Shown: positions 1 to 11,467, numbered from the stretch's first letter. The stretch is DNA of 64,000 nucleotides from Schistosoma haematobium (GCF_000699445.3 NC_067199.1:33650902-33714901); one strand, 5' to 3'. Numbers and translations are program-made. The notes: generated by a model from the letters alone, not told the origin.

Positions 1-662
1 TATATATATATTGTAAAAATGATTGCAGAATATAAGCTAATTGACAGCCAATGACCAGGTTGATAAAATAAAGAAATATATGTGAAAAGTTAACGTAACA
101 TCATTTGAAAAAATGTAATTCTTAAGTTTTTTTTAAACTGAACATCAGTCACAACCAATTTATTAATGTAAACCATATAAGCCAGGTTGAATTCGTCGAT
201 ATACTGAGAAAGTAGCATAATCACAAAGTGATGTGTGTTTCAGAATGACAGGTACTAAACAATATGCAGCAATTGAGTAGGACAGTCTAAACGTTATATA
301 TGAGAACTAATTGGACATTTTAAGTCCATTTACAAGATACTATAATCTGTATTTGTGAACAAATTAACAATCAATAATTGGCTGATGAATTATATTTTAA
401 AAAAAGAACGGCACTAACTGAAATTGCTTACCCTTAAAAATATATAACCAATACATTATTTTGTTATGATCTTTTTAATAATAAGCATACAATTCAATAA
501 TTTATTCTATCTTATACTGAGGAAACCAAAAATCACAAGGTTTATGGAATAAAATGGGTTCATTCTATTTCATTACTTTATATCAGTTGCAAACATCTTA
601 AAATTATCAGGAATATTACAATTTTAAACAAATGCTTAACAAAGTTTTTATTGAAGTTCAGA
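1..662. other. AT-rich DNA without recognisable gene
   Basis: Opens with a short (TA)n run. No long reading frame, no SINE boxes and no retroelement signature were seen. It ends where the terminal-inverted-repeat element begins. Confidence 0.5.
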
Positions 663-1335
663 TGAATATTCGGTGGGACTATATTTTATGGACGACCTTT
701 GAACGAATTTTTAAGTGACCTTGAAACTATTAGATAATCAGAAGAGAGTTATTATAAAGTGAAAACATATAAAAAACTTATGAATTACAGCGGATATTCT
801 TCTTTTACATGATTTAAAAACTTGTTAAGGTTAGATGTCCGGATATCCTGAAATCATAGTGCATGGGGTTAGGGTTTAGGGTTAAGGTTGGGGTTTAGGT
901 TAGGGTTAGGGTTTAGGTTAGGGTTAGGGTTTAGGGTTAGGATGCACATCTGCAAAAGCCGCAGCCAATGTTACTGGTGGCTTCATAATCCAATTTGCAA
1001 CAATTATCATGATTTGCCTTAGTCTGAGTCGTGATCGAGCGAAGAAAGTGCCAGTTCGAGCAGATGTTATCTCCTAACATATAGTACAATGAAATCTAAT
1101 GTGATCACGGTAGTCTGCACATCGTGCTGCAGTCATTTGATTGCTGCAGTCACAGATACAGGAACTTCTTAATAGTTCCATCTGTTGTAGTCGCTCAAAA
1201 ATCACCTTTTCTCTAAAATCTGCTCTAAAACGATCGAATGTGAGCATCTCGTATTGAACTTAGCGCCGTGACCTTGAAAGTCCTCAAACGCTTCTGATTG
1301 GCTCGTCCATAAATTAGAGTCTTACCGGATATTCA
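663..1335. mobile_element. Non-autonomous element with terminal inverted repeats, copy 1
   Basis: The left end (663-697) and the reverse complement of the right end (1300-1335) align over about 35 bp, sharing the pattern GGTRRGACT...TTTATGGACGA with a few mismatches. No transposase frame lies inside. The interior holds a telomere-like tract at 865-941. A shorter copy with the same ends lies at 39941-40218, which supports a MITE-like DNA element. The superfamily is not identified and no clear target duplication was found. Confidence 0.6.
865..941 (+). repeat. Interstitial telomere-like tract
   Basis: Degenerate tandem units of TTAGGG and TTTAGGG on the plus strand. TTAGGG is the flatworm telomere unit. 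The tract is closely bracketed by the inverted hexamers GTGCAT (859-864) and ATGCAC (942-947) and lies inside a terminal-inverted-repeat element, so it is interstitial and not a chromosome end. Confidence 0.85.
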
Positions 1336-1595
1336 AAACGGAATCCAAAATCATGTTATATATACATACATATTGCGTGTTATAACTATGTATTTATATG
1401 CTTTATGCTTCACGTAGATAGAAAATATTTTTATTTGCGCTTGATCACTCTGAATAATAAGTATGAATGCCAGTATAGGGTTGTGTAGATTGTTGAAATT
1501 TTTAATTGTAATCACGCACCAATCAATTTTATACCATACATAATCACATGGTAGCAATGGACGGTTGTCTCATTCTAGTATGAAATTACTCAGCA

Positions 1596-1930
1596 GTACT
1601 TACTTATTTACTTACGCCTGTTACTCCCAATGGAGCATAGGCCGCCAACCAGCATTCTCCAACCCATTCTGTCCTGGGCCTTCATTTCCACATCTATCCA
1701 ATTGTTGTTCATTTTTCTCATGTCTATCTCAATTTCCCGGCGTAATGTGTTCTTTCATCTTGCTCTCCTCATCTAGCCTTGAGGATTCCATGTGAGGGTT
1801 TGTTTTGTGACGCAGTTGGATGCTTTCCTCAATGTGTGTCCTATCCATATCCAGCGCTTCTTCCTGATTTCTTCTACCGCTGGTATCTGGTTTGTTTTTT
1901 CCCACTGTTGGTTGTTGCTAATAGTACCCA
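1596..1930 (-). mobile_element. RTE/SR2-like LINE, 3' terminal fragment
   Basis: On the minus strand this is the last part of a non-LTR retrotransposon ORF (the segment around R-G-R-P-K-N-T in better copies) and it ends in a short (TAAG)n tail, seen as ACTTACTT at 1597-1616. The same sequence recurs at 6719-7060 and 63001-64000. It is frameshifted and 5' truncated, so it is not functional. Confidence 0.85.
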
Positions 1931-1934
1931 TTGA

Positions 1935-2359
1935 CAATCCTATACAGGATTGTTAATAATGTTCATAATATCTGTGTACAAATAGACTGTTACATATAAT
2001 TCTCTTTCAAAATCATTCAACCTGAAAAATAATTCACTTATTATAATGATCTATTTCATTTTAAATGTACTATCCAGTTGTAACAATTGAGATTGTTCAA
2101 ACAACGATTTGATTTATTTAAAAATTGTCAATAACTGTTTTGATCCAGTAATAGTTGCCATTTTATTATACAGGCATAACAATCAGTCTACTAATGAGTG
2201 ACATACATACACATATTGCTATTCATATAGTAATAAATATGTTCTAAAACATGTTTTGATTTAGTAAGCATTGGTTAATTGGCTGTATAAATATCTAGAA
2301 TAGATGTATTTACTATTAATTGATGAAATTAAACAGTGTAAAGCTTAGCCAAATAATAA
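1935..2359. other. AT-rich spacer
   Basis: No gene, structured repeat or retroelement signature recognised. Confidence 0.4.
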
Positions 2360-2826
2360 ATTGACTCATGATCTTAATCATTGGAATTACTATAATATCC
2401 ACAAAACCCATCTGATATTAATCCACATATGCTCACTAGTGACTGGCTTCAAGAGGTATTTCCTGAAGTTCTAGTGAGAAGCAGTGACCAGTGGAGTTCA
2501 ACCAGGTCTGTTGTGAGATTTTAACCCACTGAAGATAATGGTGGATGTGTCGCTCAATTTCGTGGATTAGTTGAAGTTAGACATTAACACCGTTGGATGC
2601 CGGCTCAGTGGTCTAGTGTTTAAGTGCTCATGCGCGAAACCATTAAGTCCTGGGTTCGAATCTCGCAGGGGGGAGAGGTCGTGAATGCTCACTGCTGAGG
2701 ATTCTCACAATAGGACGAAACGGGCGTCCAGTGCTTCCAGGTTTTCCATGGTGGTCTAGCTTCAACTGAACCATGATCTTAACCATTGAAATTACTATAA
2801 TATCCACAAAACCCATCTCATATTAA
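2360..2826 (+). repeat. tRNA-derived SINE with hammerhead motif (Smα-like), near full length
   Basis: Begins with the tail of an adjoining unit, then the leader (CTCACTAGTGACTGGCTTC), a tRNA-like promoter with box A (GGCTCAGTGG, 2602-2611) and box B (GGTTCGAATC, 2653-2662), a hammerhead core (CTGAGGA, 2695-2701) and the conserved 3' tail ending near ACAAAACCC. The tail sequence precedes the leader, so units seem to have been joined head to tail. Stem II of the ribozyme is damaged. Confidence 0.85.
2690..2733 (+). ncRNA. SINE-borne hammerhead ribozyme, stem II damaged
   Basis: CACTG (2690-2694) pairs with CAGTG (2729-2733) as stem I. CTGAGGA and GAAA supply the core, and a GTC cleavage triplet lies at 2726-2728. 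Stem II is mismatched (TTCTC against AGGAC), so activity is doubtful. Confidence 0.6.
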
Positions 2827-3203
2827 TAAGTTTTTACATGGAACTAATATCGTAAAGCCAAAACAACAACAATAACAAAAAGCGTTTTTGTGTCAAGATA
2901 ATCTGACAGATTGATATTAGAAAGAAATTAAATATTGAATAAGACAGAATGAATTTTTAAACATAACATATTAGGGAGGATGATAAACATTAGACCTATA
3001 GTTTTCATACAATATGATTTACTCCAAATAACTGAACATTTTAAAGTTAAATAAAACAACAACAACCAAGTTACAACGTTTGCTATCTGCTTTAAATGAA
3101 TAAAATGTAAACCTTTTTTTGAAATAGATAAACTGAAATAGAACATCCGATCGTATTTTCTGTAATTAGAAATTTTAAAACGTATGATTACAATACAATG
3201 TAC

Positions 3204-3250
3204 ATCCAGCTGACGAGTCCCAAATAGGACGAAACGCGTGTTTTAGATTT
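3204..3250 (+). ncRNA. Degenerate Smα-type hammerhead ribozyme
   Basis: Contains the stem I strand ATCCAG, core CTGACGA, stem II TCC/GGA with loop CAAATA, and GAAAC. This matches the known Schistosoma satellite hammerhead. The cleavage triplet position reads GTT instead of GTC and the 3' strand of stem I reads TTAGAT, so pairing is weak. It is probably an inactive relic. Confidence 0.75.
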
Positions 3251-3318
3251 GTTATAATGCTGGGTTTTACTTCGTCTAATGTTATAACGATTGGTTTTCC
3301 ACATTTATACGTATGGGA

Positions 3319-3600
3319 TGTTAATTTAACTTAAACGATTATCTACATTAGATTCGCTCCCAGTGTTTATTCTACAGGACTTCAACACAACTCAGACCAA
3401 GAACATGTGATTAGCCTGACAAGAACGTAAATATATTTCCACACTAAAACTCAACACAATCGAACAACAATGAACAATCAATAATAAGTGAGTAATAATA
3501 ATAAGGATAGGGGAATATATAACTCATCTGACACCTGTCAGACTGTCTACATGTCTGACTAAGCAGATAACCAATCATTATCATTCTCGCCCACACATCA
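3319..3600 (-). mobile_element. Possible solo LTR
   Basis: On the minus strand the segment runs from TGATGTGTGGGC to TTAATTAACA-like ends (TG...CA), with AATAAA about 50 bases before the end (3368-3373), which is an LTR-like arrangement. Flanks share only GGA(T), and no retroviral coding sequence is adjacent. The call rests on layout alone. Confidence 0.35.
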
Positions 3601-3837
3601 GGATCCCACTGCTAGCTTGTGATTACAATGGTTCAATTATTGAATACAAACTAATGCAATTTCTTGAAAACATCACATTTTCTATATTGTTTATATCATC
3701 AATCTCAGAAACGGTTAATGTATATAAACATATATGTTAAATACATGAAAGAAATCATCATTAAGCTCCTAATTTACATTTCATATAACTTAATACTCTT
3801 CAATATAATATATTTATATTCCAATAGTTCAAATCAT

Positions 3838-3970
3838 GAGTTAATTGAAGCTAGACCTCCATGAAAAACCTAAAAGCACTCCACCGCCGTTCCGTCCTAG
3901 TATGGGACTCTACATCAGTGCGCATCCACCATACCGTCCCCAGCGAGATTCCAACCCAGTATCTATCAGA
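3838..3970 (-). repeat. SINE/hammerhead fragment
   Basis: Reverse-complement 3' half of the SINE: tail, hammerhead region (core altered beside ACATCAGTGCGC) and remnants of box B. Box A and the leader are missing. Confidence 0.75.
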
Positions 3971-3999
3971 ATTTCATTATTAAAATTTATTACCAAAAT

Positions 4000-4571
4000 T
4001 TTATTCGAAAGTCTATCGTGAACAATGATTAAATCTATCGAATTTCACATCTACATTTACATTGAATATGTTTAATTATAAACAATCATAATTAGATAAT
4101 TTCATGGCTTATTTCATGTTTGTCTTCATTTTCTTGAATTGTGTAAAGAAACAAGATCAATTTATCTATTTCTTATTTATATTCGTTAGTACTCCTAGAC
4201 TTCACTGATAACCTATCTAACTACATAACACTGGAAAATCTCATAATAATTACACAGAACATTGGTACGTGATTTCTTACTAACTGACCCCTCATTGCTT
4301 AGTACAGAAATCATAACTTGGATGATTCAAACAAAATTATGTAAATATTTCTACTTCAATCTACTTACTGGTTATTATTAACATGGAGTGGTGTCTAAAA
4401 GTGGAACCGAAGGCATTTATTCTTCAGGTGGACATGCTTGTGTTGATATGCATACTTAGATTGTGGTCAATCTTTCGCTCATCATGTACAACTGCTCATA
4501 AGGAGTGATCAATCGTAATCCTTAACATTAAAAATGGAGAAACACAAGTATTTACCGATTATTTAATAGTT
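4000..4571. other. AT-rich spacer
   Basis: No gene or repeat family recognised. Confidence 0.4.
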
Positions 4572-4763
4572 GAATTCCTAATTCGATTGAAGCTAGACCA
4601 CCATGGAAAAGGTGGACGCACTGGATGACCGTTTCGTCCTATTGTGGGACTCCTGAGCAATGCGCATCCACGATCCCGCCTAGGTTGCGAGATTCGAACC
4701 CATGACCTATCAGTCTCGCTCGCGAGCGCTTAACTAAAAATCTTCGCAAAACCCCTCCTGATA
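4572..4763 (-). repeat. SINE/hammerhead copy, partial
   Basis: Reverse complement carries box B, a hammerhead core reading CTCAGGA (a change at position 4) with stem II GTCC/GGAC intact, and GAAAC followed by ATC at the cleavage site. The copy breaks off at box A and is joined directly to tail-like sequence. Confidence 0.8.
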
Positions 4764-4818
4764 TTTATATTCTTAAAGGAACTGTTTACCTATTCTATTA
4801 GAGTGTCTATTGAACTGG

Positions 4819-4854
4819 TCAATATATATATATATATATAAATATATATATTTA
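4819..4854. repeat. (TA)n-rich microsatellite
   Basis: Alternating TA interrupted by AAA/TTT. A (AAT)n run follows at about 4975-5000. Confidence 0.85.
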
Positions 4855-5431
4855 TATAAAAATACATCGCCATATGAGAAAAAAACATTTTTTTGACAAA
4901 AACCAAAAAATACTAAAAAATAATCACCATGTGAAAAATCGAATTCTTTTTTTCTCATCATTTTATTTATTCAGTAATAATAATAATAATAATAATAATT
5001 GTAACTTCATTAACAACAAAAAACACACCCATTCATCAACTGACTACTTTATTGATAAGAATGACGTCAAGTGAAAAAAAACATTAAAGAAAGTTTCTTT
5101 TTATTATTTTTTTCTTCTTTTTCTTCTTCTTGTTAAGTTAAATCAACAGTGAATGATTTAATCAACAATTTTGATTTAAATCATTTCAGTAGTTTAAAGT
5201 TAATCAAGGTTTACATAAAATAACTAACGTAATAACTGGTTTATATGATAAACATGAAAATACTAAGATTTAAGAAAAGAATATTAAAAAGAATGATTTT
5301 CATCCATATTTCCTAATACATTATATAATAGAAGAGAAAGATAATATATTACATAATGTTCACTTACTGAATAGTTTATATGATTTGGATATCATAAGAG
5401 TCAACTTAAAATTGGTTGTATTTTAATTTCA

Positions 5432-5826
5432 ATGGTTAAGATCATGAATCAGTTGAAGTTAGACCAACATAGAAAATCTGGAAGAACTTCAAGGATGTTT
5501 CTTCCTATTGTGAGACTACTCAGCAGTGCACACCCATGATCCCGCCTCACAAGTTTCGAACCCAGGACCTATCATTTTCACGCGCGAGCACCTAACCACT
5601 AAACCACTGAGCTGGTATCTAACGGTGTAAATTTCTAACCTCAACTAATCCACGAAATTGCCCCACCGTTCACTGTTGTCTTCAGTGAGTTACTATCTCA
5701 TAACAGACCCGGTTGAACTCCACTGGTAACGGCTTCTCACTAGAACTTCAGGAAATATCTCTTGAAGCCAGTCACTAGTGAGCATATGTTGATTAATATC
5801 AGATGGGTTTTGTGGATATTATAGTA
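5432..5826 (-). repeat. SINE/hammerhead copy, near full length
   Basis: Reverse complement shows leader, promoter boxes, hammerhead and tail in the same order as the 2360-2826 copy. The ribozyme core is mutated (GAAG in place of GAAA). Confidence 0.8.
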
Positions 5827-6149
5827 TGATAATTGTGTTGATTAGAAGTATTTGAATTATTATATGAACTAGGAATCCCTTAAATAGCACAATTTAAACC
5901 AAATAGAACTAGGTGAACACAAACGAACGTATTGTATTTAGAATTCAAAATCAGGTAGATATCAAGTACAAAAGAATCATAAATTCATAGAAACACCACA
6001 ATAATGTATGCATGTATTTAGATAACTAGTGTATATAATTGTATTATATTTTTTCGTGAACATCAAGAATGAGACTTCGTTGATAGGAAACAAAAAACCG
6101 GGAAACATTGTATAACTATTTCATTATAAATTCATTTGGTGTTGTTTTA

Positions 6150-6345
6150 CTTGTATCTTACCGTTGTTATTTAGGATTGCAATTGATTAGTCTCATATTG
6201 GCATATGTGCATCCTGTGCGAATCGCCTGGGTATTGTCTTAGGTCACAAGCTTTTTACGCAAATATGGATAGTGGCTAGCGGTGGAATCCAAGACGCGCG
6301 TTTCGTCCTATTTCGGACTCATCAGTTGGATATACCTGCATCCAT
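6150..6345 (-). repeat. Smα-type repeat unit with complete hammerhead
   Basis: Minus-strand unit made of the hammerhead followed by a flank ending near ATTCGCACAGGATGCACATA. A decayed copy of the same unit, flank included, lies at about 33550-33700. This unit lacks the tRNA promoter of the SINE copies. Confidence 0.7.
6287..6331 (-). ncRNA. Complete hammerhead ribozyme (Smα type)
   Basis: Read on the minus strand: stem I ATCCAA (6326-6331) pairs with TTGGAT (6287-6292) over 6 bp. The core is CTGATGA, then stem II GTCC/GGAC around loop GAAATA, then GAAA, a short stem III ACG/CGT with a two-base loop, and a GTC cleavage triplet just before TTGGAT. Every conserved core base of the hammerhead is present. 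Schistosome satellite hammerheads of this form are known to self-cleave. Activity of this copy is inferred from structure. Confidence 0.92.
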
Positions 6346-6718
6346 TCATTGTAATACGAGGCTCATTAGTAATAACAATCTCCCCAAACTTTTTGCTTAT
6401 AAAACGATAGGTTTTAAATTATCCGTGAAAATCTACCACAAACAAGTTAATAACGAATGGAAAACCATTTAAACTATAAAAAACTACTAAATAGACATTG
6501 TTACCGTAATTTTTTGTTTTTGATTAGTGCACTTCCATTTATGCAAGTCCTAAAGTTGGCTGCATACAAAAATAATAACCAATTGTCCTTATTTAATGAT
6601 TATCAAAGATTCCATAATGATAGTCTATTTCAAAATTTGTTATTCTCTACAAATAAGCTAATGAAATGCATTTTGTTTAGATTACCATACTATATTGAAT
6701 GATTTTTAATCAATTCTG

Positions 6719-7060
6719 GTGTACTTATTTACTTACTTACTTACGCCTGTTACTCCCAATAAAGCATAGGCCGCTGACCAGCATTCTCCAACCCACTCTG
6801 TCCTGGGCCTTCTTTTCTAGTTCCATCCAATTCTTGTTCATTTCTCTCATGTCTATCTCCATTTCTCGGCGCAATGTGTTCTTTGGTCTTCCTCTTTTCC
6901 TTTGGCCTTGAGGATTCCGTGTGAGGGTTTGTTTTGTGACGCAGTTGGGTGCTTTCCTCAATGTGTGTCCTATTCATATCCAGCGCTTCTTCCTGATTTC
7001 TTCCTCCACTGGGATCTGGTTTGTTCTCTCCCACAGTACGTTGTTGCTAATAGTGTCCGG
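6719..7060 (-). mobile_element. RTE/SR2-like LINE, 3' terminal fragment
   Basis: Minus-strand frames give [12 protein letters not shown] followed by N-K-N-W-M-E-L-E and [10 protein letters not shown], the conserved C-terminus of RTE-type LINE polyproteins, then a (TAAG)n tail (6723-6746). A frameshift splits the frame upstream. It is 5' truncated and inactive. Confidence 0.9.
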
Positions 7061-7583
7061 CCAAGGTATACTCATACAGTGAATTTATTATCTATCCGAA
7101 TAGTTTCACCTCAAAACTAACATACACAATGTTAGTTTATTTTAAGTGTTATAGACGTTAATTTATTAGATTAGTAGTTAAGTGTTTGTCATTAAACATA
7201 AATATCCCTATGGCTTACAATTTAAAATCAAACAGTTACATAACATGATTTTTTCATCATACACTAAGTCATGATGAAATGTTTTTTTCTAAATTAGTAC
7301 TAAAGTTTTCATTTGTTTATTAGATATTCTCCCACTCCACCACCCCACTCTTTGATCAATATCCCCCATTATAATAATTCTCATTAATTTCTAAATATCA
7401 ATAAAATAACTTAGTAACTGAACCACACTTTGTCTACAACCTGTATTTATTCCCCTCTCTCTCTCTCGTCTTTTCTAATATTTAAGAAAATGTAATGGTG
7501 AAATGAAAAAAAACAAGAATTAGGAAAAAAAGAACAGAATATGAAAGGAAAAATCAGTTTTAGTTTAGGGAGTTTTTATATAG

Positions 7584-7629
<46 letters not shown>

Positions 7630-8265
7630 TGAACTATTTGCTCCTTTTTTACCGAAATAAAAAAATGTATGTACCGCCATTACGACCATACTTACGTATA
7701 CAATATATATATAACCAGTATTCCGACTAAGTGGATACACAAATCTAAGTATGAATGTGAATGATAATATATCAATATATAAGAATATATTAATTCATAT
7801 ACATATTTGTATACACATATATAGGCATATATGTATATGCCTATATGTATAGAGTTAAAATAAGAAATGTTAGATATTTATTTGCTTTAAAAAATAACAC
7901 ATACATATTCATGATTCAAAATCTATTTTTGTATGAATGTCATCTAAAGAAAAGTAATTTTGTAAGTGTACTTGGAACATTCCACTGTTAATTACATACC
8001 AAATATGTATAATAGAGAGAAAAAAACAACAACCTGTGATATAACCATATACATAGAAAAAAAACTGATTAATTACAACCTTGAATAATAACAAAAGGAA
8101 ATTCCAAACATAGCTTTATATCTATTGTACACGTTAATAGATAGAGTGTTGGTACTGTATTCGAATATAAGTGTAAACATTAGTTTACTGAGAGGTAGTT
8201 ACATCTGGTTGCTAAGTCCTAAAGAGAATGAAGTATAGATTTTAAATTATTTGGATAGCCATATA
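7061..8265. other. AT-rich spacer with (TA)n microsatellite
   Basis: Contains a pure (TA)n run at about 7588-7628 and a CT-rich stretch at 7455-7470. No coding or retroelement signal recognised. Confidence 0.5.
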
Positions 8266-8267
8266 TT

Positions 8268-9000
8268 AAATATACTGTGCAGTTCCAATCGGATACAAAA
8301 GGAACTTGATAAAGATCTTGACTAATCGGGCTAGAACGATTTGCTCTGAAGACACCATTGAAAAAGAATTGAATAATATTCGGAACCTACTTAGTAGGAA
8401 TGGGTATCCCATGAAATTCATCGACAAACATATGATGGAGAAGAAAATAAGGACAAAGATACTCACTGTCCCTAAGAAGGTACTATTCATAAAACTACAA
8501 TTCATAAATGACACTGTTGAAGAGATCTTGACTCAGAAACTAAAAAGAGCCGTACAAAATACATTTAATGCTGCCAGATTAAATGCCATCTTCTACAACC
8601 ATCCCAAAATAAGAACAGCCAATAAAGACAGACTGTCTGAATTCGCCAAATCTATGTGTATCTATCGTTTCAACTACTCCTGTGGAGCCAGTTATATAGG
8701 GCGTACAATTCGGCAAGTCCGTTATCGTATTACAGAACATCATCCGTCATGATTAAGCAAAGGACAAGTAAATATGATTAAAAGTTCTATTCTCTCTCAC
8801 TTGGTTGACACAGGTCATCAAGTTGAATTGAATAAAGCTTTTAAGGTTATCTACAATATCCCATCAAATTTGCCACATGGTTTACGAGTGCGCCTCTTGC
8901 ACATTGAGGAAGCCATCGCAATCCATGTTCACAAACCTGACCCTTGCATTCAAAAGAGATTCGTACAACCACTTTCTCTGCCCTGGCCATCAGTATAACA
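8268..9000 (+). pseudogene. Penelope-like element, RT C-terminus plus GIY-YIG endonuclease
   Basis: The frame starts with G-Y-K-R-N-L-I-K-I-L-T-N-R-A and continues through an N-G-Y-P segment typical of the end of a PLE reverse transcriptase. The GIY-YIG domain follows: C-I-Y-R-F, C-G-A-S-Y-I-G-R-T, then Y-R-I-T-E-H. An in-frame TGA at 8750 replaces the tryptophan expected after H-H-P-S. The frame then resumes (I-K-S-S-I-L-S-H-L-V) to about 8995. The upstream RT palm is absent. This is a 5'-truncated dead copy of a retroelement whose GIY-YIG nuclease would normally nick the target DNA. Confidence 0.85.
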
Positions 9001-9194
9001 TTTCCGTCAAAAGAACTATTTTTCATACTTCTTCCACTTGTTTTTTGTTTTTTTTAAACTTTTGTAATTTTGTTTCTGTTGCTTTTGAACTTTATAACTT
9101 CTCACCATTCATCTCTTGGTTCTTACGTAACTACTATCCTATTGACCATCCATTAAAAAATTCTGTTCCTTCTCTTTTCATATATTACGCAACT

Positions 9195-9734
9195 TAATGT
9201 AGAGCCATGAGGAAAAACTAATTGAAGAGAAATTTCTTCGCTCAATTCGTTCCTTCTTCATTTACCAAATATACTGTTATCGTTGATGTAAGTCAGTAGT
9301 TATGTACTATCCATTATGAATTGCATCTTTTTAATCATAAACAAATAATCAGAGTCATTCATCAACTTGTTAAAACATTCATTTAATGATTAAATATATT
9401 TTATCTTCTTTAAAATGAACATGGATTGATAGAAAAAAACACATTACACTATTATAATGCAATTACACAGTATTCATTTGGGTTTGATAATGGTTTTCGT
9501 CACGGACTAATTTCAACTGGATAGATACTGGAAACCACGGAGCGTTTAACGGCTGTTTCATCACGATTCAATGATCATCAGCTGTCGAAACGCATAATTT
9601 TCTAGGTCTCTGAACTTAGCATCGTTGTGTCTGACAGTGAGCACGATGTCTCAATACTAGTGTGTTGAAATAAACTGATCTAGTCTTCCAACTTTTGACA
9701 ATTTCATTGGAACTATTGGTCAAGAGTATAGGGA
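9195..9734. other. Spacer with a short dispersed repeat
   Basis: Mostly AT-rich. About 9540-9605 resembles, in reverse orientation, a motif at 40030-40075 (GCGTTTCG...CTGATG...GATGAAA). No gene seen. Confidence 0.4.
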
Positions 9735-10085
9735 TCCACCTAAGCTAGACAACCATCGAAAATCTAGAGGCACTGGACAGGGCTTCTTCTTAGTATGAGA
9801 TCTTAGCAGTAAGCAATCAAAGAACCACAGTTGGGAATCGGACGAAGCAGCTTCATCTCTGCACACAAACGCCTAGTCTCTAGACCACAGAACTGGGATC
9901 CAGGGGTGAACAAGTCTAACTTCAATTTGTCCCACAATATTGCACGATCGTTTCCCATTGTCTTCAGTATGTATTTTCTTCACATCCGACATGGTTTGAA
10001 TCCATCAATTGCTGCTTCTTACTAAAACTCTGGAAATATCCTTTAGAAACTAGTCACCAGTGAGCACATGATAATTATTCACATA
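9735..10085 (-). repeat. Diverged SINE/hammerhead copy
   Basis: Reverse complement follows the whole SINE from leader (TGTGCTCACTGGTGACTAG) to tail, but the boxes and the hammerhead core are heavily mutated. It is among the older copies here. Confidence 0.7.
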
Positions 10086-10089
10086 AGAT

Positions 10090-10602
10090 TACTAAATACC
10101 AAAACCATTTTTGAACATGATGGTTAATAGCGATCCAAAGAAAAGTGTGGATAATTAGAGAAATAAAAGGCATTCAGTTCCAGAACAACTCATCAGTATA
10201 CACCTATTCAACCCCTTGGGAATAAATAAAAAGCTCGCTTTCACTTAAAGTAGTTAATGATGTTCTTTTATTCAGAATGACAATGATATCTTCTCAGTTA
10301 ATCTATTTAATTCAGAGAAAGATAAATCAGTAAATGTAACTACTTGAACTACAAATTATTTGCATCAGTTCAAAATTTCGTGAAAATATAGGTTAGGAAA
10401 TCCTTGTTTTAACTAATTCCAAAAAGCTGATCAGTCATTATTAGAATAATTCAGTGGTTACATATGGTTACTGTTGTATGTGACTTAGATATGAAAACAA
10501 CAAAAGAAATCAGTTATGAAGATTCGAAATATGTTCTTTTGCAAGTGTTAAAAATCATGTAATTTATGGCCATGGAGTTTTTTTCATTAACATCCAACCA
10601 TT
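10090..10602. other. AT-rich spacer
   Basis: No gene or repeat family recognised. Confidence 0.4.
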
Positions 10603-10615
10603 TTACATTGACAAC

Positions 10616-11467
10616 TACTTATTATTTATTTGAACACATAAATATTGGTACAAGAGGGCACCAAACATATATGCGCCACACAAAACAATGAGAATTTGAA
10701 GAGAAGGAGGAAAAGAAGAAAAGGTAAGGAGCGTTAAAGAAAAAGAATAATAACGAACAGATTAGTGTAAGGTAGTGTAATAATGATAATAGTAATAATG
10801 GGGGAAACAGAAAGGTACTATCAGAAGGAATCTTTCAGTTAAGGAAGAAACAACCACGTTTTATGAAGAAATTAAAAGAAGCTTGCAGCAGGACCACAAT
10901 TGGCTTGCATTCTGAGCCATATCTGATAACGTCTCTAACCACTGTGTAGCAGCATCTCTCTGACCCCAGCCAGGGAGTCGTGAAAGACCAACAGAAGCCA
11001 ACCCTTTGCAGCTTCCTTTCATACCACGACACCATGTCATTCACTGACTACCACTCCGCTTTTTCCAACCAGTCCCAACATCGGAAAATAATGCACGACG
11101 TGGAATTCTTTGGGACGACATTCGTAGAGCATGTCCAAGCCACCGAAGTCGGTGTTTCAAGATGGTGACACCAATTGAATTATCATCTCTGTGCCCGGAC
11201 ACACGATGCCGAACCTCTGTATTACTAACATGGTGTTTCCTTCGGATGTCACTGATCCTTCAGAGACAACGATGATCAAACACACAGAGTCGTCTAACAT
11301 CCTCAACTCGGAGAGGCCATTTTTCACAAGCATAGAGCAGAACTGCTCTCATCGATGCGTTGTAGATCCGACCTTTTACAGCCAGACTGACATCACGAAG
11401 GCACCAAAGGTGGCCCAGATTGACATAAGCCGCTCTGGCTTTCACAAATATGATGAACTGTCGATAA
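10616..11467 (-). mobile_element. 5'-truncated LINE insertion with 13-bp target duplication
   Basis: A perfect 13-bp repeat TTACATTGACAAC flanks the element (10603-10615 and 11468-11480). Minus-strand coding remnants include V-K-G-R-I-Y, V-L-L-Y-A-C-E, L-R-V-E-D-V-R-R-L, then L-R-W-L-G-H-A-L-R-M and W-L-E-T-L-S-D-M-A-Q-N. This is the C-terminal part of the same LINE family as 42585-43525 but a diverged subfamily, broken by stops and frameshifts. The 3' end has a GGTGCC...GGTACC-like hairpin and an (AAT)n-like tail, shared with the GC-rich insertion at 47222-47747. Confidence 0.88.

Noticed and set aside
865..941. Chromosome end
   Set aside because: The tract is degenerate, 77 bases long, and lies inside a dispersed element with unique sequence on both sides.
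9540..9605. Hammerhead look-alike on the minus strand (CTGATGA...GATGAAAC)
   Set aside because: Stem II would have only three or four weak pairs, stem I does not sit next to the core, and the related sequence at 40030-40075 lacks the CTGATGA core.
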